Positions 45,069-55,682 of a stretch of DNA of 64,000 nt are shown in pieces (positions within the stretch are counted from its first letter, which is position 1; each line of letters opens with the position of its first letter). Made by a program: the position numbers and the translations under genes. Source of the DNA: Deltaproteobacteria bacterium (GTDB lineage: Bacteria > Myxococcota > UBA727 > VGSZ01); the NCBI GenBank assembly GCA_016177705.1, contig JACOUT010000009.1:521519-585518 (forward strand). The letters run 5' to 3'. The notes under the pieces were generated by a model, which saw nothing but the letters and a program-made list of their open reading frames with translations, made no database searches and had not been told where the DNA came from.

Positions 45069-46301
45069 GTGACCGCCGCGAATGATCAGCGCCTGGCCCT
45101 GCCCGGCTTCGTCAACGCGCACAGCCACGCCTTTCAGCGCGCGCTGCGCGGCCGCGTCGAGCGCAAGAGCGTGCTGCACGCCGAGGACGACTTCTGGTCG
45201 TGGCGCACCACCATGTACCAGGACGCCGCGCGTCTCGGCGTCGACGATGTGGCGGCGCTGGCCGCCTGGGCTTACTCCGACATGCTGCGCGCCGGCTTCG
45301 TCGCGGTGGGCGAGTTCCACTACCTGCACCACGACGTCGGCGCCCGCGCGCTGCCCAAGCCGCTGCTCTCGCTCGCCCACGCCGCCGCCGCCGAGAAGGT
45401 CGGCATAAAGCTGGTGCTGCTCGAGTGCGCGTACCTACGCGGCGGCTTCGAGCGATCGCTGGTCGAGGCGCAGCGTCGCTTCGTCTTTCCGAACGCGGCG
45501 GCGTTCCTCACGCACGTCGACGCCGTGCGCGCGGCCGTGCCGGCCGGCACGCGGGTGGGCGTGGCCGTGCACTCGGTGCGCGCGGTGCCGAGGGCCGCCA
45601 TCGTCGAGGTCGCGGCCTACGCGCGGCGCGAGGGGTTGGTGCTGCACGCGCACGCCTGCGAGCAGCCGCGCGAAGTGGAGGAGTGCAAGAAGGAATACGG
45701 CTGCTCGCCCGTGGCGCTGCTCGAAGCCTGCGGCGCGCTCGGGCCGCGCGCCACGCTGGTGCACGCCACGCATGCCGATGCCGACGACGTGCGCCGACTC
45801 GCCGCCACCGGCGCGGCGGTGTGCATCACGCCCTCCACCGAGCGCAACCTCGGCGACGGCCTCGGGCCGGTGGCGGAGCTGTTCGCGGCCGGCGTGCCGG
45901 TGTGCCTCGGCTCCGACTCGCACGCGCGCATCGACGTCGCCGACGAGCTGCGCTCGCTCGAGGACCACGAGCGGCTACGGCAGCGCCGCCGCAACGTGCT
46001 GGTGCCGGCCGGCGGCGCGCTGCACCAGGCGCTCTTGCCCGCCGGCACCACCAATGGGCGGCGCGCGCTCGGCCTCGACGACGACGCGGGCGACCGCGTG
46101 GGCGTGGCGATGCCGATCGAGGGACGCGCCGAGCCGGCGACGGCGCTTGACGCCTGGTTGGTGGGCGGATCGTCGGCCGACGTGCGAGACGTCGACGTGG
46201 CGGGCGTGGCCACCGTGCGCGGCGGCGCGCTGGTGCGCGCCGACCTCGCCGCCATCGAGGACGCGGCCGTGCAGGTGCTGCGTCGACTTCAGCGGCCGTG
46301 A
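45069..46301 (+). CDS. amidohydrolase, HutF-like formimidoylglutamate deiminase
   Basis: The 410-residue product is a metal-dependent amidohydrolase barrel. Metal ligands are visible as HSH (residues 18-20), the HAHACEQP histidines, LVHATHAD and GSDSHARID. The block NAHSHAFQRALRG and the C-terminal order around GSDSHARID are characteristic of N-formimidoyl-L-glutamate deiminase, which completes one branch of histidine breakdown in the cytoplasm. It is shorter than usual HutF (about 450), because the N-terminal beta-sandwich that normally precedes HSH is missing. No other hut gene is in the window, so a related deaminase function is possible. The start is a GTG with GGAGG nine bases upstream. 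Confidence 0.75.
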   Translation: MTAANDQRLALPGFVNAHSHAFQRALRGRVERKSVLHAEDDFWSWRTTMYQDAARLGVDDVAALAAWAYSDMLRAGFVAVGEFHYLHHDVGARALPKPLLSLAHAAAAEKVGIKLVLLECAYLRGGFERSLVEAQRRFVFPNAAAFLTHVDAVRAAVPAGTRVGVAVHSVRAVPRAAIVEVAAYARREGLVLHAHACEQPREVEECKKEYGCSPVALLEACGALGPRATLVHATHADADDVRRLAATGAAVCITPSTERNLGDGLGPVAELFAAGVPVCLGSDSHARIDVADELRSLEDHERLRQRRRNVLVPAGGALHQALLPAGTTNGRRALGLDDDAGDRVGVAMPIEGRAEPATALDAWLVGGSSADVRDVDVAGVATVRGGALVRADLAAIEDAAVQVLRRLQRP

Positions 46302-46717
46302 ACCAGCACGCGCGGACCGTCGTCGAACAGCACCTCGATCTTGCTGCCGTCCTTGTTGGCCGTGGCCACGCCGAGACCGAAGCTCGGGTGCTCGACCAGA
46401 TCGCCGGGCGCGAACTTGTCCTTCGGGGAATAGCGCTTGGCGAGCGCCGGGTTCTTGCCCTTCAAGAGCTCCTGGTAGTGCGAGGCGCGCGCCTTGCCCG
46501 GCTGGGGACCAACCGGTCCACGCTCTTCGCGCTGGCGCACCTGCTTTGGTGCGTCGCCGGGGCGAAAGGGCTTGTAGGAATGCTGCGACTTGCAGGTGTT
46601 GCACTGCACGCGCGCGGGCTCGCCCTCGACCATCGCCTCGATGGTGTGGCCGAGCATCAGCTTGCACTTGCCGCACCAGGACTCGACGTAGCCACCGACT
46701 TTGTGAGGACCTGCCAT
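46289..46717 (-). CDS. small zinc-ribbon protein with Tudor/CarD-like C-terminus
   Basis: The 142-residue product has a zinc ribbon near the N-terminus (ESWCGKCKLMLGH, then QCNTCKSQHSYKP) and a beta-rich C-terminal segment (PGDLVEHPSFGLGVATANKDGSKIEVLFDDGPRVLVHG over about 40 residues). That segment resembles the Tudor-like fold at the end of UvrD or in CarD-type RNA polymerase binders. It could therefore touch nucleic acid or RNA polymerase, but that is inference. It overlaps the convergent HutF-like gene by 13 bp and is divergent from pspA. Confidence 0.65.
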   Translation of the reverse strand: MAGPHKVGGYVESWCGKCKLMLGHTIEAMVEGEPARVQCNTCKSQHSYKPFRPGDAPKQVRQREERGPVGPQPGKARASHYQELLKGKNPALAKRYSPKDKFAPGDLVEHPSFGLGVATANKDGSKIEVLFDDGPRVLVHGR

Positions 46718-46822
46718 GACCGACCGTTAGCAGGGTCTGGGCGCAGATGAAAACGCGCCCGTGGCAGGCGGCACCTTTGCTAAGCTGCCGGCACCGACCA
46801 CCCCCTCGTGCAGGAGCCCGCG

Positions 46823-47617
46823 GTGAGCATCTTCAAGCGTTTCAGCGACCTGGTGCGAAGCAACGTCAACTCGGCCCTCGATCAGGCCGAGGACCCGAGG
46901 AAGGTGCTCGAGCAGACCATCCTCGACATGGAGGGGGAGCACAAGAAGGCCAAGCAGAAGCTGCTCGAGTCGATGACGCTGTTGAAGACCACCGAGAAAC
47001 AGGCTGAAACGCTCAAGAAGTCGGCCGCCGACTGGGAGCAGAAGGCCATCGCCGCCCTCAAGGCCAACAGCGAGGAGTTGGCGCGCCAGGCGCTCGGCGA
47101 GAAGCAGAAGGCCGAGGAAGTGGCCACGCGCACCCTCGGCGAGGTGGAGGTCCAGAAGGCGTCGACCGAGCAGCTCAAGGTGCAGATCAAGCAGTTCGAG
47201 GAGAAGATCGGCGAGGCCAAGCGGCGCAAGGACGAGATGATCGCGCGCCTCAACGCCGCCGACATGCAGAAGAAGCAGGCGGCCATCGCGTCAGGCACGG
47301 CGCCGGGCGCGAACGCGGTGAACAGCTCGACGGCGTTCGACACCTTCAATCGCATGGTCGAGAAGATCGAGAACTCCGAGGCAGAGGCTGAGGCGAGGAG
47401 CGAGCTGCTTGGCGTCAAGGCGCCCGAGGTGGATGCGCAGCTCGCCAAGCTCAGCCAGGCGCAGTCGGCAGACGACGCGTTGAACGCGCTCAAGGCCAAG
47501 ATGTCGACCAGCACGGCAGCGCCCGCCGCCCCAGCGGGTGACGCGAAGCCTGCAGACGGCAAGGCGGCCGCCATCGACGACGAGCTGGCGGCCTTGCGCG
47601 CCAAGCTCGGCGGCTGA
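46823..47617 (+). CDS. pspA: PspA/IM30 (Vipp1) family membrane-stress protein
   Basis: The GTG at 46823 is preceded by AGGAG at 46812-46816 and gives the canonical N-terminus VSIFKRFSDLVRSNVNSALDQAEDP; the GTG at 46808 is less likely. The 264-residue product is a long coiled coil with the ESCRT-III-like PspA layout: KVLEQTILDMEGEHKKAKQ, then EKQKAEEVATRTLGE, then MVEKIENSEAEAEARSELLG. An Ala/Pro-rich linker and the final short helix (DDELAALRAKLGG) resemble the Vipp1-type C-terminal tail. PspA polymers bind stressed inner membrane and limit proton leak. No pspF, pspB or pspC is adjacent. Confidence 0.9.
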   Translation: MSIFKRFSDLVRSNVNSALDQAEDPRKVLEQTILDMEGEHKKAKQKLLESMTLLKTTEKQAETLKKSAADWEQKAIAALKANSEELARQALGEKQKAEEVATRTLGEVEVQKASTEQLKVQIKQFEEKIGEAKRRKDEMIARLNAADMQKKQAAIASGTAPGANAVNSSTAFDTFNRMVEKIENSEAEAEARSELLGVKAPEVDAQLAKLSQAQSADDALNALKAKMSTSTAAPAAPAGDAKPADGKAAAIDDELAALRAKLGG

Positions 47618-47653
47618 CGTCACGTCGGGTGCCACGCGGTCCGGCCGCGAGGC

Positions 47654-47674
47654 GGGCGGGGACAAGCCCCGCCC
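47654..47674. terminator. G+C-rich hairpin between convergent genes
   Basis: GGGCGGGG and CCCCGCCC form a perfect 8-bp stem around the five-base loop ACAAG. It lies in the 99-bp gap between pspA and the convergent HEAT-repeat gene and could terminate both. Read on the minus strand it contains GGGCGGGGCTTG, the same start as the arms of the inverted-repeat element, and may be a relic of that family. Confidence 0.45.
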
Positions 47675-47716
47675 CTACGAGGCCGACAATCTCTGAGCCG
47701 CAGCTTCAGCGACGCG

Positions 47717-49225
47717 TCAGAAGGTGCCCGCGAGCATGACGCCGGGCACGGCCTCGCCGCGCGGCGTTGGTAGCAGCGTGACCACGGGCGGCGTGATCGC
47801 CAGGTCGGACGCCACCAACGGATCCCACGAGCGAGGCAGTGCGAGGCCCGCGGCGGCGCCCGCCGCGGCGCCCGCCGCCGTACCGGCGAGCACGCTCCAG
47901 CCGATGGCCTCCGGCTGCGTGCCGCCCTGCACGAGCGCGGTCAGTCCGCCCATCGCGCCGCCGCCGCCGAGCGAGCCGAGCGCGGCGCCGGCGAGCGGGA
48001 ACAGCCCGACGTCGACGTCGCGTAGCGCGATGGTGGTGGCGACGCCGGTGGCCGAGCCGCACAGCAGCGCCGTGCCCGCGCTCGACGACGGCGTCAGCCC
48101 GTAGCTGAAGGCGAGCGAGCCGCCCGCAGTGCCCGCGGCCAGGCCGGCGACCAGACCGGTGCCGAGCGCGCCGAGCGTGGGCGGCGAGGTCTCGACCAAC
48201 GCGACGCCGAGCGCGGTGCCGGCGAGCGTGCCGACCGCGGACAGGTTGGCGGCGGTGACGCCCGACGACGGCGGCACGCCCGAGAGCACGCCCGCGCCGA
48301 AGCCGGCCAGCGTGCCGAGCGTGCCGAGCTGCACCACGGTGTGCGCCAGCGGTACGCTGTCGGCGCGCGTGAAGGCGTAGGTGCTGCCGGCCGCGGCTCC
48401 AAGCGCGGCGCCGCCGAGCCCGCCAAGCGCGGCGGCGTTCGCCCCGCCGACGCCGCCGTGCGCCGAGAGCAGAAACGCGCCGTGATACCAGCCGACCATG
48501 CCGCCGAACATGCCGAGCCAGGCGGTGCTGGCCGCCATGTCGAGCCCGTGCGCCTGGGTTGCGAGCGCGAGCCCGCCCGGGATCAGGCGGCGCCCCTCGC
48601 GGTCGCGCGGCGGCGGCGGCGCGCCGACCACTTCGTCGAGCCCGAGGCGCGCGGTCATGCGCTCGGCGTAGCCGAGGAACAGCTTGGCGACGCGCGGGTC
48701 GTCGTGCTTGAGGCGCGCGGCCACCTCGCCGAGCGCCGAGCTGTCGCCGACGTTGGCGAGCGCCCAGCCGGCCATGGTGATGACGTCGAGGTTGCCGTCG
48801 CCGAGCGCGGCGACCAGCGCCGGGGTTTGAGCGCCGCCCATGTCGGCGCCGATCCGCCCCAGACACTCGGCCGCCGAGCGGCGCACCGCCGCCGCCGGAT
48901 CGATGCGCAGCGAGCGCGCGCAGATGCGCGCGGTGGCGGTGGTCGCGTCGTTGGTGGCGAGCAGACTGAGCGCGAGCGCGCGCGTCTCGGGCGAGGGGGC
49001 GCTCCGAGCGGCGCGGCGCAACAGCGGACGGGCGGCGTTCAGGTCTTGCTCCGCCAAACGCTCGAGATCGACGTCCGAGACGAAGAGTGGGGGCGCGTCC
49101 GGCGCCGCGGCCGGGTCGATGACGCGCGGCGCGGGCTCGGCGGCGACCGCCGGCGGCTCCTGCGCGGCGGCAGGCGCGGCCCAGGCGAGCGCCGTCGACA
49201 GCAGGCAGACCCAGCCGCGCACCAT
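47717..49225 (-). CDS. exported protein with HEAT-like and glycine-zipper-like regions
   Basis: ATG 49225 gives a signal peptide (MVRGWVCLLSTALAWAAPAAAQ) and a 502-residue product. The first half after the linker has HEAT-like helices (LAEQDLNAARPLLRRAARSA, AVRRSAAECLGRIGAD, PALVAALGDGNLDVITMAGWALANVGD). The second half is unusual: a long series of Gly/Ala-rich hydrophobic segments (ALGGLGGAALGAAAGS, GTLAGFGAGVLSG, GTLAGTALGVAL, GLVAGLAAGTAGGSLAF), like stacked glycine zippers. It ends in GVMLAGTF. The final part may insert into a membrane. No family recognised. Confidence 0.65.
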   Translation of the reverse strand: MVRGWVCLLSTALAWAAPAAAQEPPAVAAEPAPRVIDPAAAPDAPPLFVSDVDLERLAEQDLNAARPLLRRAARSAPSPETRALALSLLATNDATTATARICARSLRIDPAAAVRRSAAECLGRIGADMGGAQTPALVAALGDGNLDVITMAGWALANVGDSSALGEVAARLKHDDPRVAKLFLGYAERMTARLGLDEVVGAPPPPRDREGRRLIPGGLALATQAHGLDMAASTAWLGMFGGMVGWYHGAFLLSAHGGVGGANAAALGGLGGAALGAAAGSTYAFTRADSVPLAHTVVQLGTLGTLAGFGAGVLSGVPPSSGVTAANLSAVGTLAGTALGVALVETSPPTLGALGTGLVAGLAAGTAGGSLAFSYGLTPSSSAGTALLCGSATGVATTIALRDVDVGLFPLAGAALGSLGGGGAMGGLTALVQGGTQPEAIGWSVLAGTAAGAAAGAAAGLALPRSWDPLVASDLAITPPVVTLLPTPRGEAVPGVMLAGTF

Positions 49226-49277
49226 GGGCGCGACGCTAGCACGGGTCGGCGCGCGCCCACCTGACCCTGCTAGCGTG

Positions 49278-50696
49278 ATGCTCGTGGCCGCGCCGTTGCT
49301 CGAGCTTGGCATCGTCTCCCGCCTGATCGGGCGCGCGCTCGCGCGCGGCGGCACCTTCGCGGAGGTGTACGTGCAGCGGCGGATCGCCACCTCGCTCGAC
49401 CTCGACGGCGGCGAGGTGCGCAGTGCCCAGTCCTCGAGCGAGCATGGCGTCGGTATCCGCGTGCTGCACGGCGCGGCCGCCACCTACGCCTACAGCGACG
49501 ACACCTCGGAGGCGGCGCTCTTTCAGTGTGCCGACGCCGCCGCGCTCGTGGCCGGCGCCGACGGCGAGGTGGCAGAGCTGGCGCGGCCGCTCGCGCAGCG
49601 CCCGCGTCCCCACCACGCCGATCCGCCGCCGCCCATCGCGTCGCACGCGCTCGACGCGCGCGCCGCGCTGGTGCTGCGCGCGCACGAGGCCGCCCACCGC
49701 GTCGGCCCGGCGCTCGAGCAGGTGACCGGCCTGTGGGCCGACGTCGACGAGGAGGTGCTGATCGCCACCTCCGAGGGGCTCTTGGTCGCCGACCGGCGCA
49801 CGCTGGTGCGCCTCGCGCTCGAGGTCATCGTGCGTGACGCCGACGGCAGCCGCAAGGTCGGCAGCGCCGGCGGCGGCTCGCGGCGCGGCGTCGACCACTT
49901 CCTGGTGCAGACCCCCGAGGCCGTCGGCGCCGAGGCGGTGCGCATGGCGACCGCCCAGCTCGGCGCGCGCGCGGCGCCGGCCGGCGAACGCGTGGTCGTA
50001 GTGGGCCCGGCCAGCTCGGGCGTGCTGCTACACGAGGCGGTGGGCCACGGGCTCGAGGCTGACTTCGTCAGGAAGAAGAGCAGCCTGTTCTCCGGGCGCG
50101 TCGGGCAGCAGGTGGCGAGCGAGCTGGTCACCGTCATCGACGACGGTACCCTGCCCGGCTTGCGCGGCAGCCTCAACGTCGACGACGAAGGCACCGCCAC
50201 GGCGAAGAACGTGCTGATCGAGCGCGGCGTGCTGCGCGCCTTTTTGACCGATCGCCACAACGCCGAGCTGCTGGGCGTCGAGCGCTCCGGCAACGCGCGC
50301 CGCCAGAGTTTCCGCCACCCGCCGCTGCCGCGCATGACCAACACCTTCCTGCTGCGCGGCAACGACGATCCGGCCGAGATCGTGCGCGGCGTCTCGTCGG
50401 GCATCTACTGCCGCGCCTTCGGCGGCGGCCAGGTCGACATCGCCAGCGGCAACTTCGTCTTCGAGGTGCGCGAGGGCTACCTGATCGAGGACGGCCGCCT
50501 TGGCGCGCCCATCCGCGGCGCGACCCTGGTGGGCAACGGCCCCGACGTGCTGTCGCGCATCACCAGGGTCGGCCACGACGCCACCATGGATCCGGGCGTC
50601 TACACCTGCGGCAAGGACGGCCAGAGCGTGCCGGTGGGCGTCGGGCTGCCCACCGTGCGCATCGACGGCATCACCGTGGGAGGGACCGGCGCGTGA
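49278..50696 (+). CDS. tldD: metalloprotease TldD
   Basis: The 472-residue product is the catalytic subunit of the TldD-TldE heterodimer, a zinc protease in the cytoplasm that degrades or matures small unfolded peptides, such as microcin B17 and CcdA in E. coli. The family's HExxxH motif is intact (HEAVGHGLEADF, His252 to His257), and the C-terminal part shows GGGQVDIASGNF and the Cys-containing GVYTCGKDGQ. I take ATG 49278; the GTG three bases before is equally in frame. The stop overlaps the tldE start (GTGA at 50693-50696). Confidence 0.92.
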   Translation: MLVAAPLLELGIVSRLIGRALARGGTFAEVYVQRRIATSLDLDGGEVRSAQSSSEHGVGIRVLHGAAATYAYSDDTSEAALFQCADAAALVAGADGEVAELARPLAQRPRPHHADPPPPIASHALDARAALVLRAHEAAHRVGPALEQVTGLWADVDEEVLIATSEGLLVADRRTLVRLALEVIVRDADGSRKVGSAGGGSRRGVDHFLVQTPEAVGAEAVRMATAQLGARAAPAGERVVVVGPASSGVLLHEAVGHGLEADFVRKKSSLFSGRVGQQVASELVTVIDDGTLPGLRGSLNVDDEGTATAKNVLIERGVLRAFLTDRHNAELLGVERSGNARRQSFRHPPLPRMTNTFLLRGNDDPAEIVRGVSSGIYCRAFGGGQVDIASGNFVFEVREGYLIEDGRLGAPIRGATLVGNGPDVLSRITRVGHDATMDPGVYTCGKDGQSVPVGVGLPTVRIDGITVGGTGA

Positions 50697-52066
50697 TTCC
50701 CGCCGTCGAGTGGTCCCGCGAGCTGGCCGGCGCGCTGGTCGACGCCGCCAAGAGGGCCGGCGCCGACGCCGCCGACGCCGCCGTGGGCCTCGGCGCGGCG
50801 CTGTCGGCCTCGGCGCGCGACGGCGCCGTCGAGGAGGTGACGCGCTCGTCGTGGCGCGCCGCCGGCCTGCGCGTCATCGTCGGCGGGCGCCTCGGCTTCG
50901 CCACCTCGGCAGACGCGCCCTTGGACGCGCGCTCGATCCGGGCGCTCGCGGACGCCGCCGTCGGCCTGGCGCGCGTCTCGACCCCCAGCGACGACAACGT
51001 GCTGCCACCCACCGTGCCGGACGCCGGCGCAAAGGAGCGCGAGGCGGCGCTTGGCACCTGGGACGACGCCACCGCGGAGCTCGGGCCCGACTGGGCGACC
51101 GCGCACGCCTTGGCGATGGAGGCGGCGCTGCGCCGCGTGCCCGGCATCGCGGCAACCAAGGAGGTGAGCGCGGCGACGCGGCACGGCATCCTGGCGGTCG
51201 CCACCTCCGGCGGCTTCCTGGGTGCGCAGCGCGGCACCTCGGCGTCCCTGTCGTGCGCTGCCGTCGTCGAGGATGGCGCGCGCAAGCAGACGGAGCGTGA
51301 TTGGGACGCCGCCCGTGCCGTCGCCGCGCTGCGGGCACCCGAGGAGGTGGCGCGCGCCGCCGCGGTGCGCGCGCTCGCGCGGGTGGGCGCGCGCAAGCTC
51401 GCCGCCGTACGCGCGCCGGTGCTGTTCGACCCGAGCATGGCGCGAGGCTTCTTCGGCGCGCTCTTGGCAGGGGTGTCGGGCGACGTGGTGGCGCGGCGCC
51501 GCTCGTTCCTCGCCGAGCTACGCGGCGAGCGCGTGCTGCCCGCGGGCATCAGCGTGGTCGACGACCCGTCGCTGGTCCGCGGCCTCGCCTCACGCGTGTT
51601 CGACGGCGAGGGGCTGGCCACGCCCAAGACGTTCATCGTCGACGAGGCCGGCGTGCTGCGGGCCTTTCTGCACGACGCCAGGAGCGCCCATCGCCTGGGC
51701 GAGGCGCCCACCGGTCACGCCGCGCGTGGCGCCACCAGCCTGCCGCACCCGGCGCCGACCAACACGCTAGTGCTGGGCGGCAGCGGCACGCTCGACGACC
51801 TGATCGCCGCCACCGAGCGCGGCCTGCTCGTCACCGGCCTGCTCGGCCACGGACCGGACCTGGTGACCGGCGACTATTCGCGCGGGGCGGCGGGCTTCTG
51901 GATCGAGGGTGGCGCCATCGCCTTCCCGGTCGAGGAGGTCACCATCGCCGGGCGCATGCTCGACCTGCTGCGAGGCATCGATCGCGTCGCGGCGGACGCC
52001 GAGACGCGCGCCGCGTTGCGGGCGCCGTCGATCCGCTTCGCAGAGATGGTCATCGGCGGCCGCTGA
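50693..52066 (+). CDS. tldE: TldE/PmbA, non-catalytic partner of TldD
   Basis: The 457-residue product is homologous to TldD in fold but lacks the HExxxH motif, as expected for TldE (PmbA). Recognisable parts include the N-terminal AAKRAGADAADAAV, the central LFDPSMARGFFGALLAGVSGDVVARRRS block and the C-terminal VTGDYSRGAAGFWIEGGAIAFPVEEVTIAG. It starts at a GTG overlapping the tldD stop by four bases, so the two subunits are made in coupled fashion. It converges on the 52079 zinc-ribbon gene with only 12 bp between stops. No peptide-precursor gene is visible nearby. Confidence 0.92.
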   Translation: MIPAVEWSRELAGALVDAAKRAGADAADAAVGLGAALSASARDGAVEEVTRSSWRAAGLRVIVGGRLGFATSADAPLDARSIRALADAAVGLARVSTPSDDNVLPPTVPDAGAKEREAALGTWDDATAELGPDWATAHALAMEAALRRVPGIAATKEVSAATRHGILAVATSGGFLGAQRGTSASLSCAAVVEDGARKQTERDWDAARAVAALRAPEEVARAAAVRALARVGARKLAAVRAPVLFDPSMARGFFGALLAGVSGDVVARRRSFLAELRGERVLPAGISVVDDPSLVRGLASRVFDGEGLATPKTFIVDEAGVLRAFLHDARSAHRLGEAPTGHAARGATSLPHPAPTNTLVLGGSGTLDDLIAATERGLLVTGLLGHGPDLVTGDYSRGAAGFWIEGGAIAFPVEEVTIAGRMLDLLRGIDRVAADAETRAALRAPSIRFAEMVIGGR

Positions 52067-52078
52067 CCCGCGGCGGCC

Positions 52079-53593
52079 TCAGCCGCCCTCGAGCAGCGCG
52101 GCCACCTGCTGCTGCAGCGCCTTGACGGTCTTCTTGTCGATGCACGGCAGCTCGGCCAGATCGGCGTCGCCCTGCAGGTCGAGCACGGCGTCGGCCACCT
52201 TGCGCTCGCGCAGCGCGGCGGTGGCCTTCTCGGCTACCAGGTCCTTGAGCGCGGCCACGCCCTCCGCCGTGGTTGGGCAGGCGCGCGCCCGCAGGTCGAC
52301 GACGGCGACGCGCGCGCGCGCGGAGCGCACCATGTCGGTCGGCGCCGCCCGCGCCACCAGCGCCTCGACGGCGCCGCGGCGCAGCAGCACGTTGTCGTCG
52401 CCGGTGCGCTCCTGCAGCCGCGCCTCGGGCTCGAGGTCGGTGGGCCACTCGAGCTTCAAGACCGCGACCGCCTCCTTCTGCACGCTCGGGTCGGCGAGCG
52501 CCTCGATGGTGTTCTGCAACGCGGTGGCGTCGACGTTCTTGGCTCTGGCTGCCTCCCCGTACTTGGCCAGCATGTCGCTACGGCGATAGGTGCCGTAGGC
52601 GGCTGCGATGGCGTGGCCATAGAGCACCCACTCGGACTTGCCGATGCTCTTCTCCTTCTCGCGGGCCTCGAGCAGCGCGACCACGGCGTTTGCTTGCCCG
52701 CCGTCGATCAGCGCCTGCAGGTCGGGCGAGCGGAGCTTCCACAGCGCGCCGGGCCCGAACGTGACGACGAAGCCGACCACAAACACGAGGGCGAACGCGC
52801 CCGGGCTCGCCCACACTCGACGCGCCAGATCGACCATGCCTGCGATGGGGCGCTCGGTGTCGGCGGTGCGCTCGAGCGCCGGATCGAGGGCGAGCGCGGG
52901 CGCCGAGGCCGCCGGCGAGGAGGGCGGCGACGCGCGCGGCGGCGGCACCACCGTCGGGTAGGAGGGAGTGGCGCCGCCGAGCTGCCCGGTGCGTGGGCGG
53001 GAGGCGCCGGTGGTCGGCGTCCCCGGAAAAGTGATGGGCGGCGGCGGCAACTGACCGCCGCCGGCCGGCCCGCCGGGCGAAGGCGGCGTCGTGTGTGGCG
53101 GCGCGAAGCCGGGCGGTGCGTAGCTCGGCGGGCCGAGGTTCGGCGCCCCCTGGCCCGCTGCAGCCGCGCCGTAGCGGGGCTGCGCCGCGGGGCCGCTCGG
53201 CGGCGCTCCCGGCACGAACGCCCCCGAGGGTGACCGCGGCAGGGGCGGCAGCGGGGGCAAGGGCGCAAAGCTCGGCGCAACGCCGGGCATGGCGGCCGGC
53301 GTCGGCGTCGAGGGGAAGAACGGCGCCGGCACCGGCTGGGCCAGCGGCTGCGGCACCGGTGCCTGGCTCGGCGGCCGCGGCGCGGGGTTGTGGACGAACG
53401 GGCTGTCGAGGGACGGGATGGGCAAGCTGGAGCCCAGCGGCGCGGTGCCCGCGGGACCAGAGGCCTGCGGCGCGTCGACCCTCGCCGACGACGTGGCGGC
53501 CTGCGCCACCGCCTTGCCCGCCTCATGGCCGCAGGCGAAGCACAAGGACCCGTCCCAGGCGCGCCCGCAGCTCGGGCACCGTTGCACGCTCAC
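52079..53593 (-). CDS. zinc-ribbon, proline-rich, single-pass membrane protein
   Basis: The 504-residue product starts (GTG) with a zinc ribbon VQRCPSCGRAWDGSLCFACGHEAGK, very like that of the 34784 gene. About 230 residues of Pro/Ala/Gly-rich disorder follow. A predicted membrane helix comes near 270-290 (AFALVFVVGFVVTFGPGALW), and then a helical C-terminal domain (VLYGHAIAAAYGTYRRSDML, TAEGVAALKDLVAEKATAAL) that ends with CIDKKTVKALQQQVAALLEGG. This last domain may be HEAT- or TPR-like. With the ribbon in the cytoplasm, the C-terminal domain would be periplasmic. Function unknown. Confidence 0.65.
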   Translation of the reverse strand: MSVQRCPSCGRAWDGSLCFACGHEAGKAVAQAATSSARVDAPQASGPAGTAPLGSSLPIPSLDSPFVHNPAPRPPSQAPVPQPLAQPVPAPFFPSTPTPAAMPGVAPSFAPLPPLPPLPRSPSGAFVPGAPPSGPAAQPRYGAAAAGQGAPNLGPPSYAPPGFAPPHTTPPSPGGPAGGGQLPPPPITFPGTPTTGASRPRTGQLGGATPSYPTVVPPPRASPPSSPAASAPALALDPALERTADTERPIAGMVDLARRVWASPGAFALVFVVGFVVTFGPGALWKLRSPDLQALIDGGQANAVVALLEAREKEKSIGKSEWVLYGHAIAAAYGTYRRSDMLAKYGEAARAKNVDATALQNTIEALADPSVQKEAVAVLKLEWPTDLEPEARLQERTGDDNVLLRRGAVEALVARAAPTDMVRSARARVAVVDLRARACPTTAEGVAALKDLVAEKATAALRERKVADAVLDLQGDADLAELPCIDKKTVKALQQQVAALLEGG

Positions 53594-53672
53594 GACGCCA
53601 GACTAGTACCGCCGACCCGAAAGTCGTAGGGGGCGCCCGTCGGCGTCGTGACCACCATGGCTGCCCGCCGGC

Positions 53673-53700
53673 TTGACCGCCGCCCGGTGGCGCCTATTGT
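53673..53700 (+). promoter_or_regulatory. predicted sigma70-type promoter for dnaK
   Basis: TTGACC (53673-53678) and TATTGT (53695-53700) are separated by 16 bases and lie about 65 bp upstream of the dnaK start. It is the best-looking promoter in the window. No CIRCE inverted repeat is visible in the 172-bp upstream region, so control by HrcA is not supported here. Confidence 0.5.
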
Positions 53701-53765
53701 CGCTCCGTTCAGCTCGGGGCTACCCCGACCCACCTTTGGAGACGGCCGCAGGCCAGGAGCACGCC

Positions 53766-55682
<1,917 letters not shown>

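Noticed and set aside
46781..46796. Possible sigma54 promoter (TGGCA and TTTGCT) upstream of pspA.
   Set aside because: The GG and GC dinucleotides are 14 or 7 bases apart, not the required 10.
53594..53765. CIRCE/HrcA control of dnaK.
   Set aside because: No matching inverted repeat is present in the upstream region.
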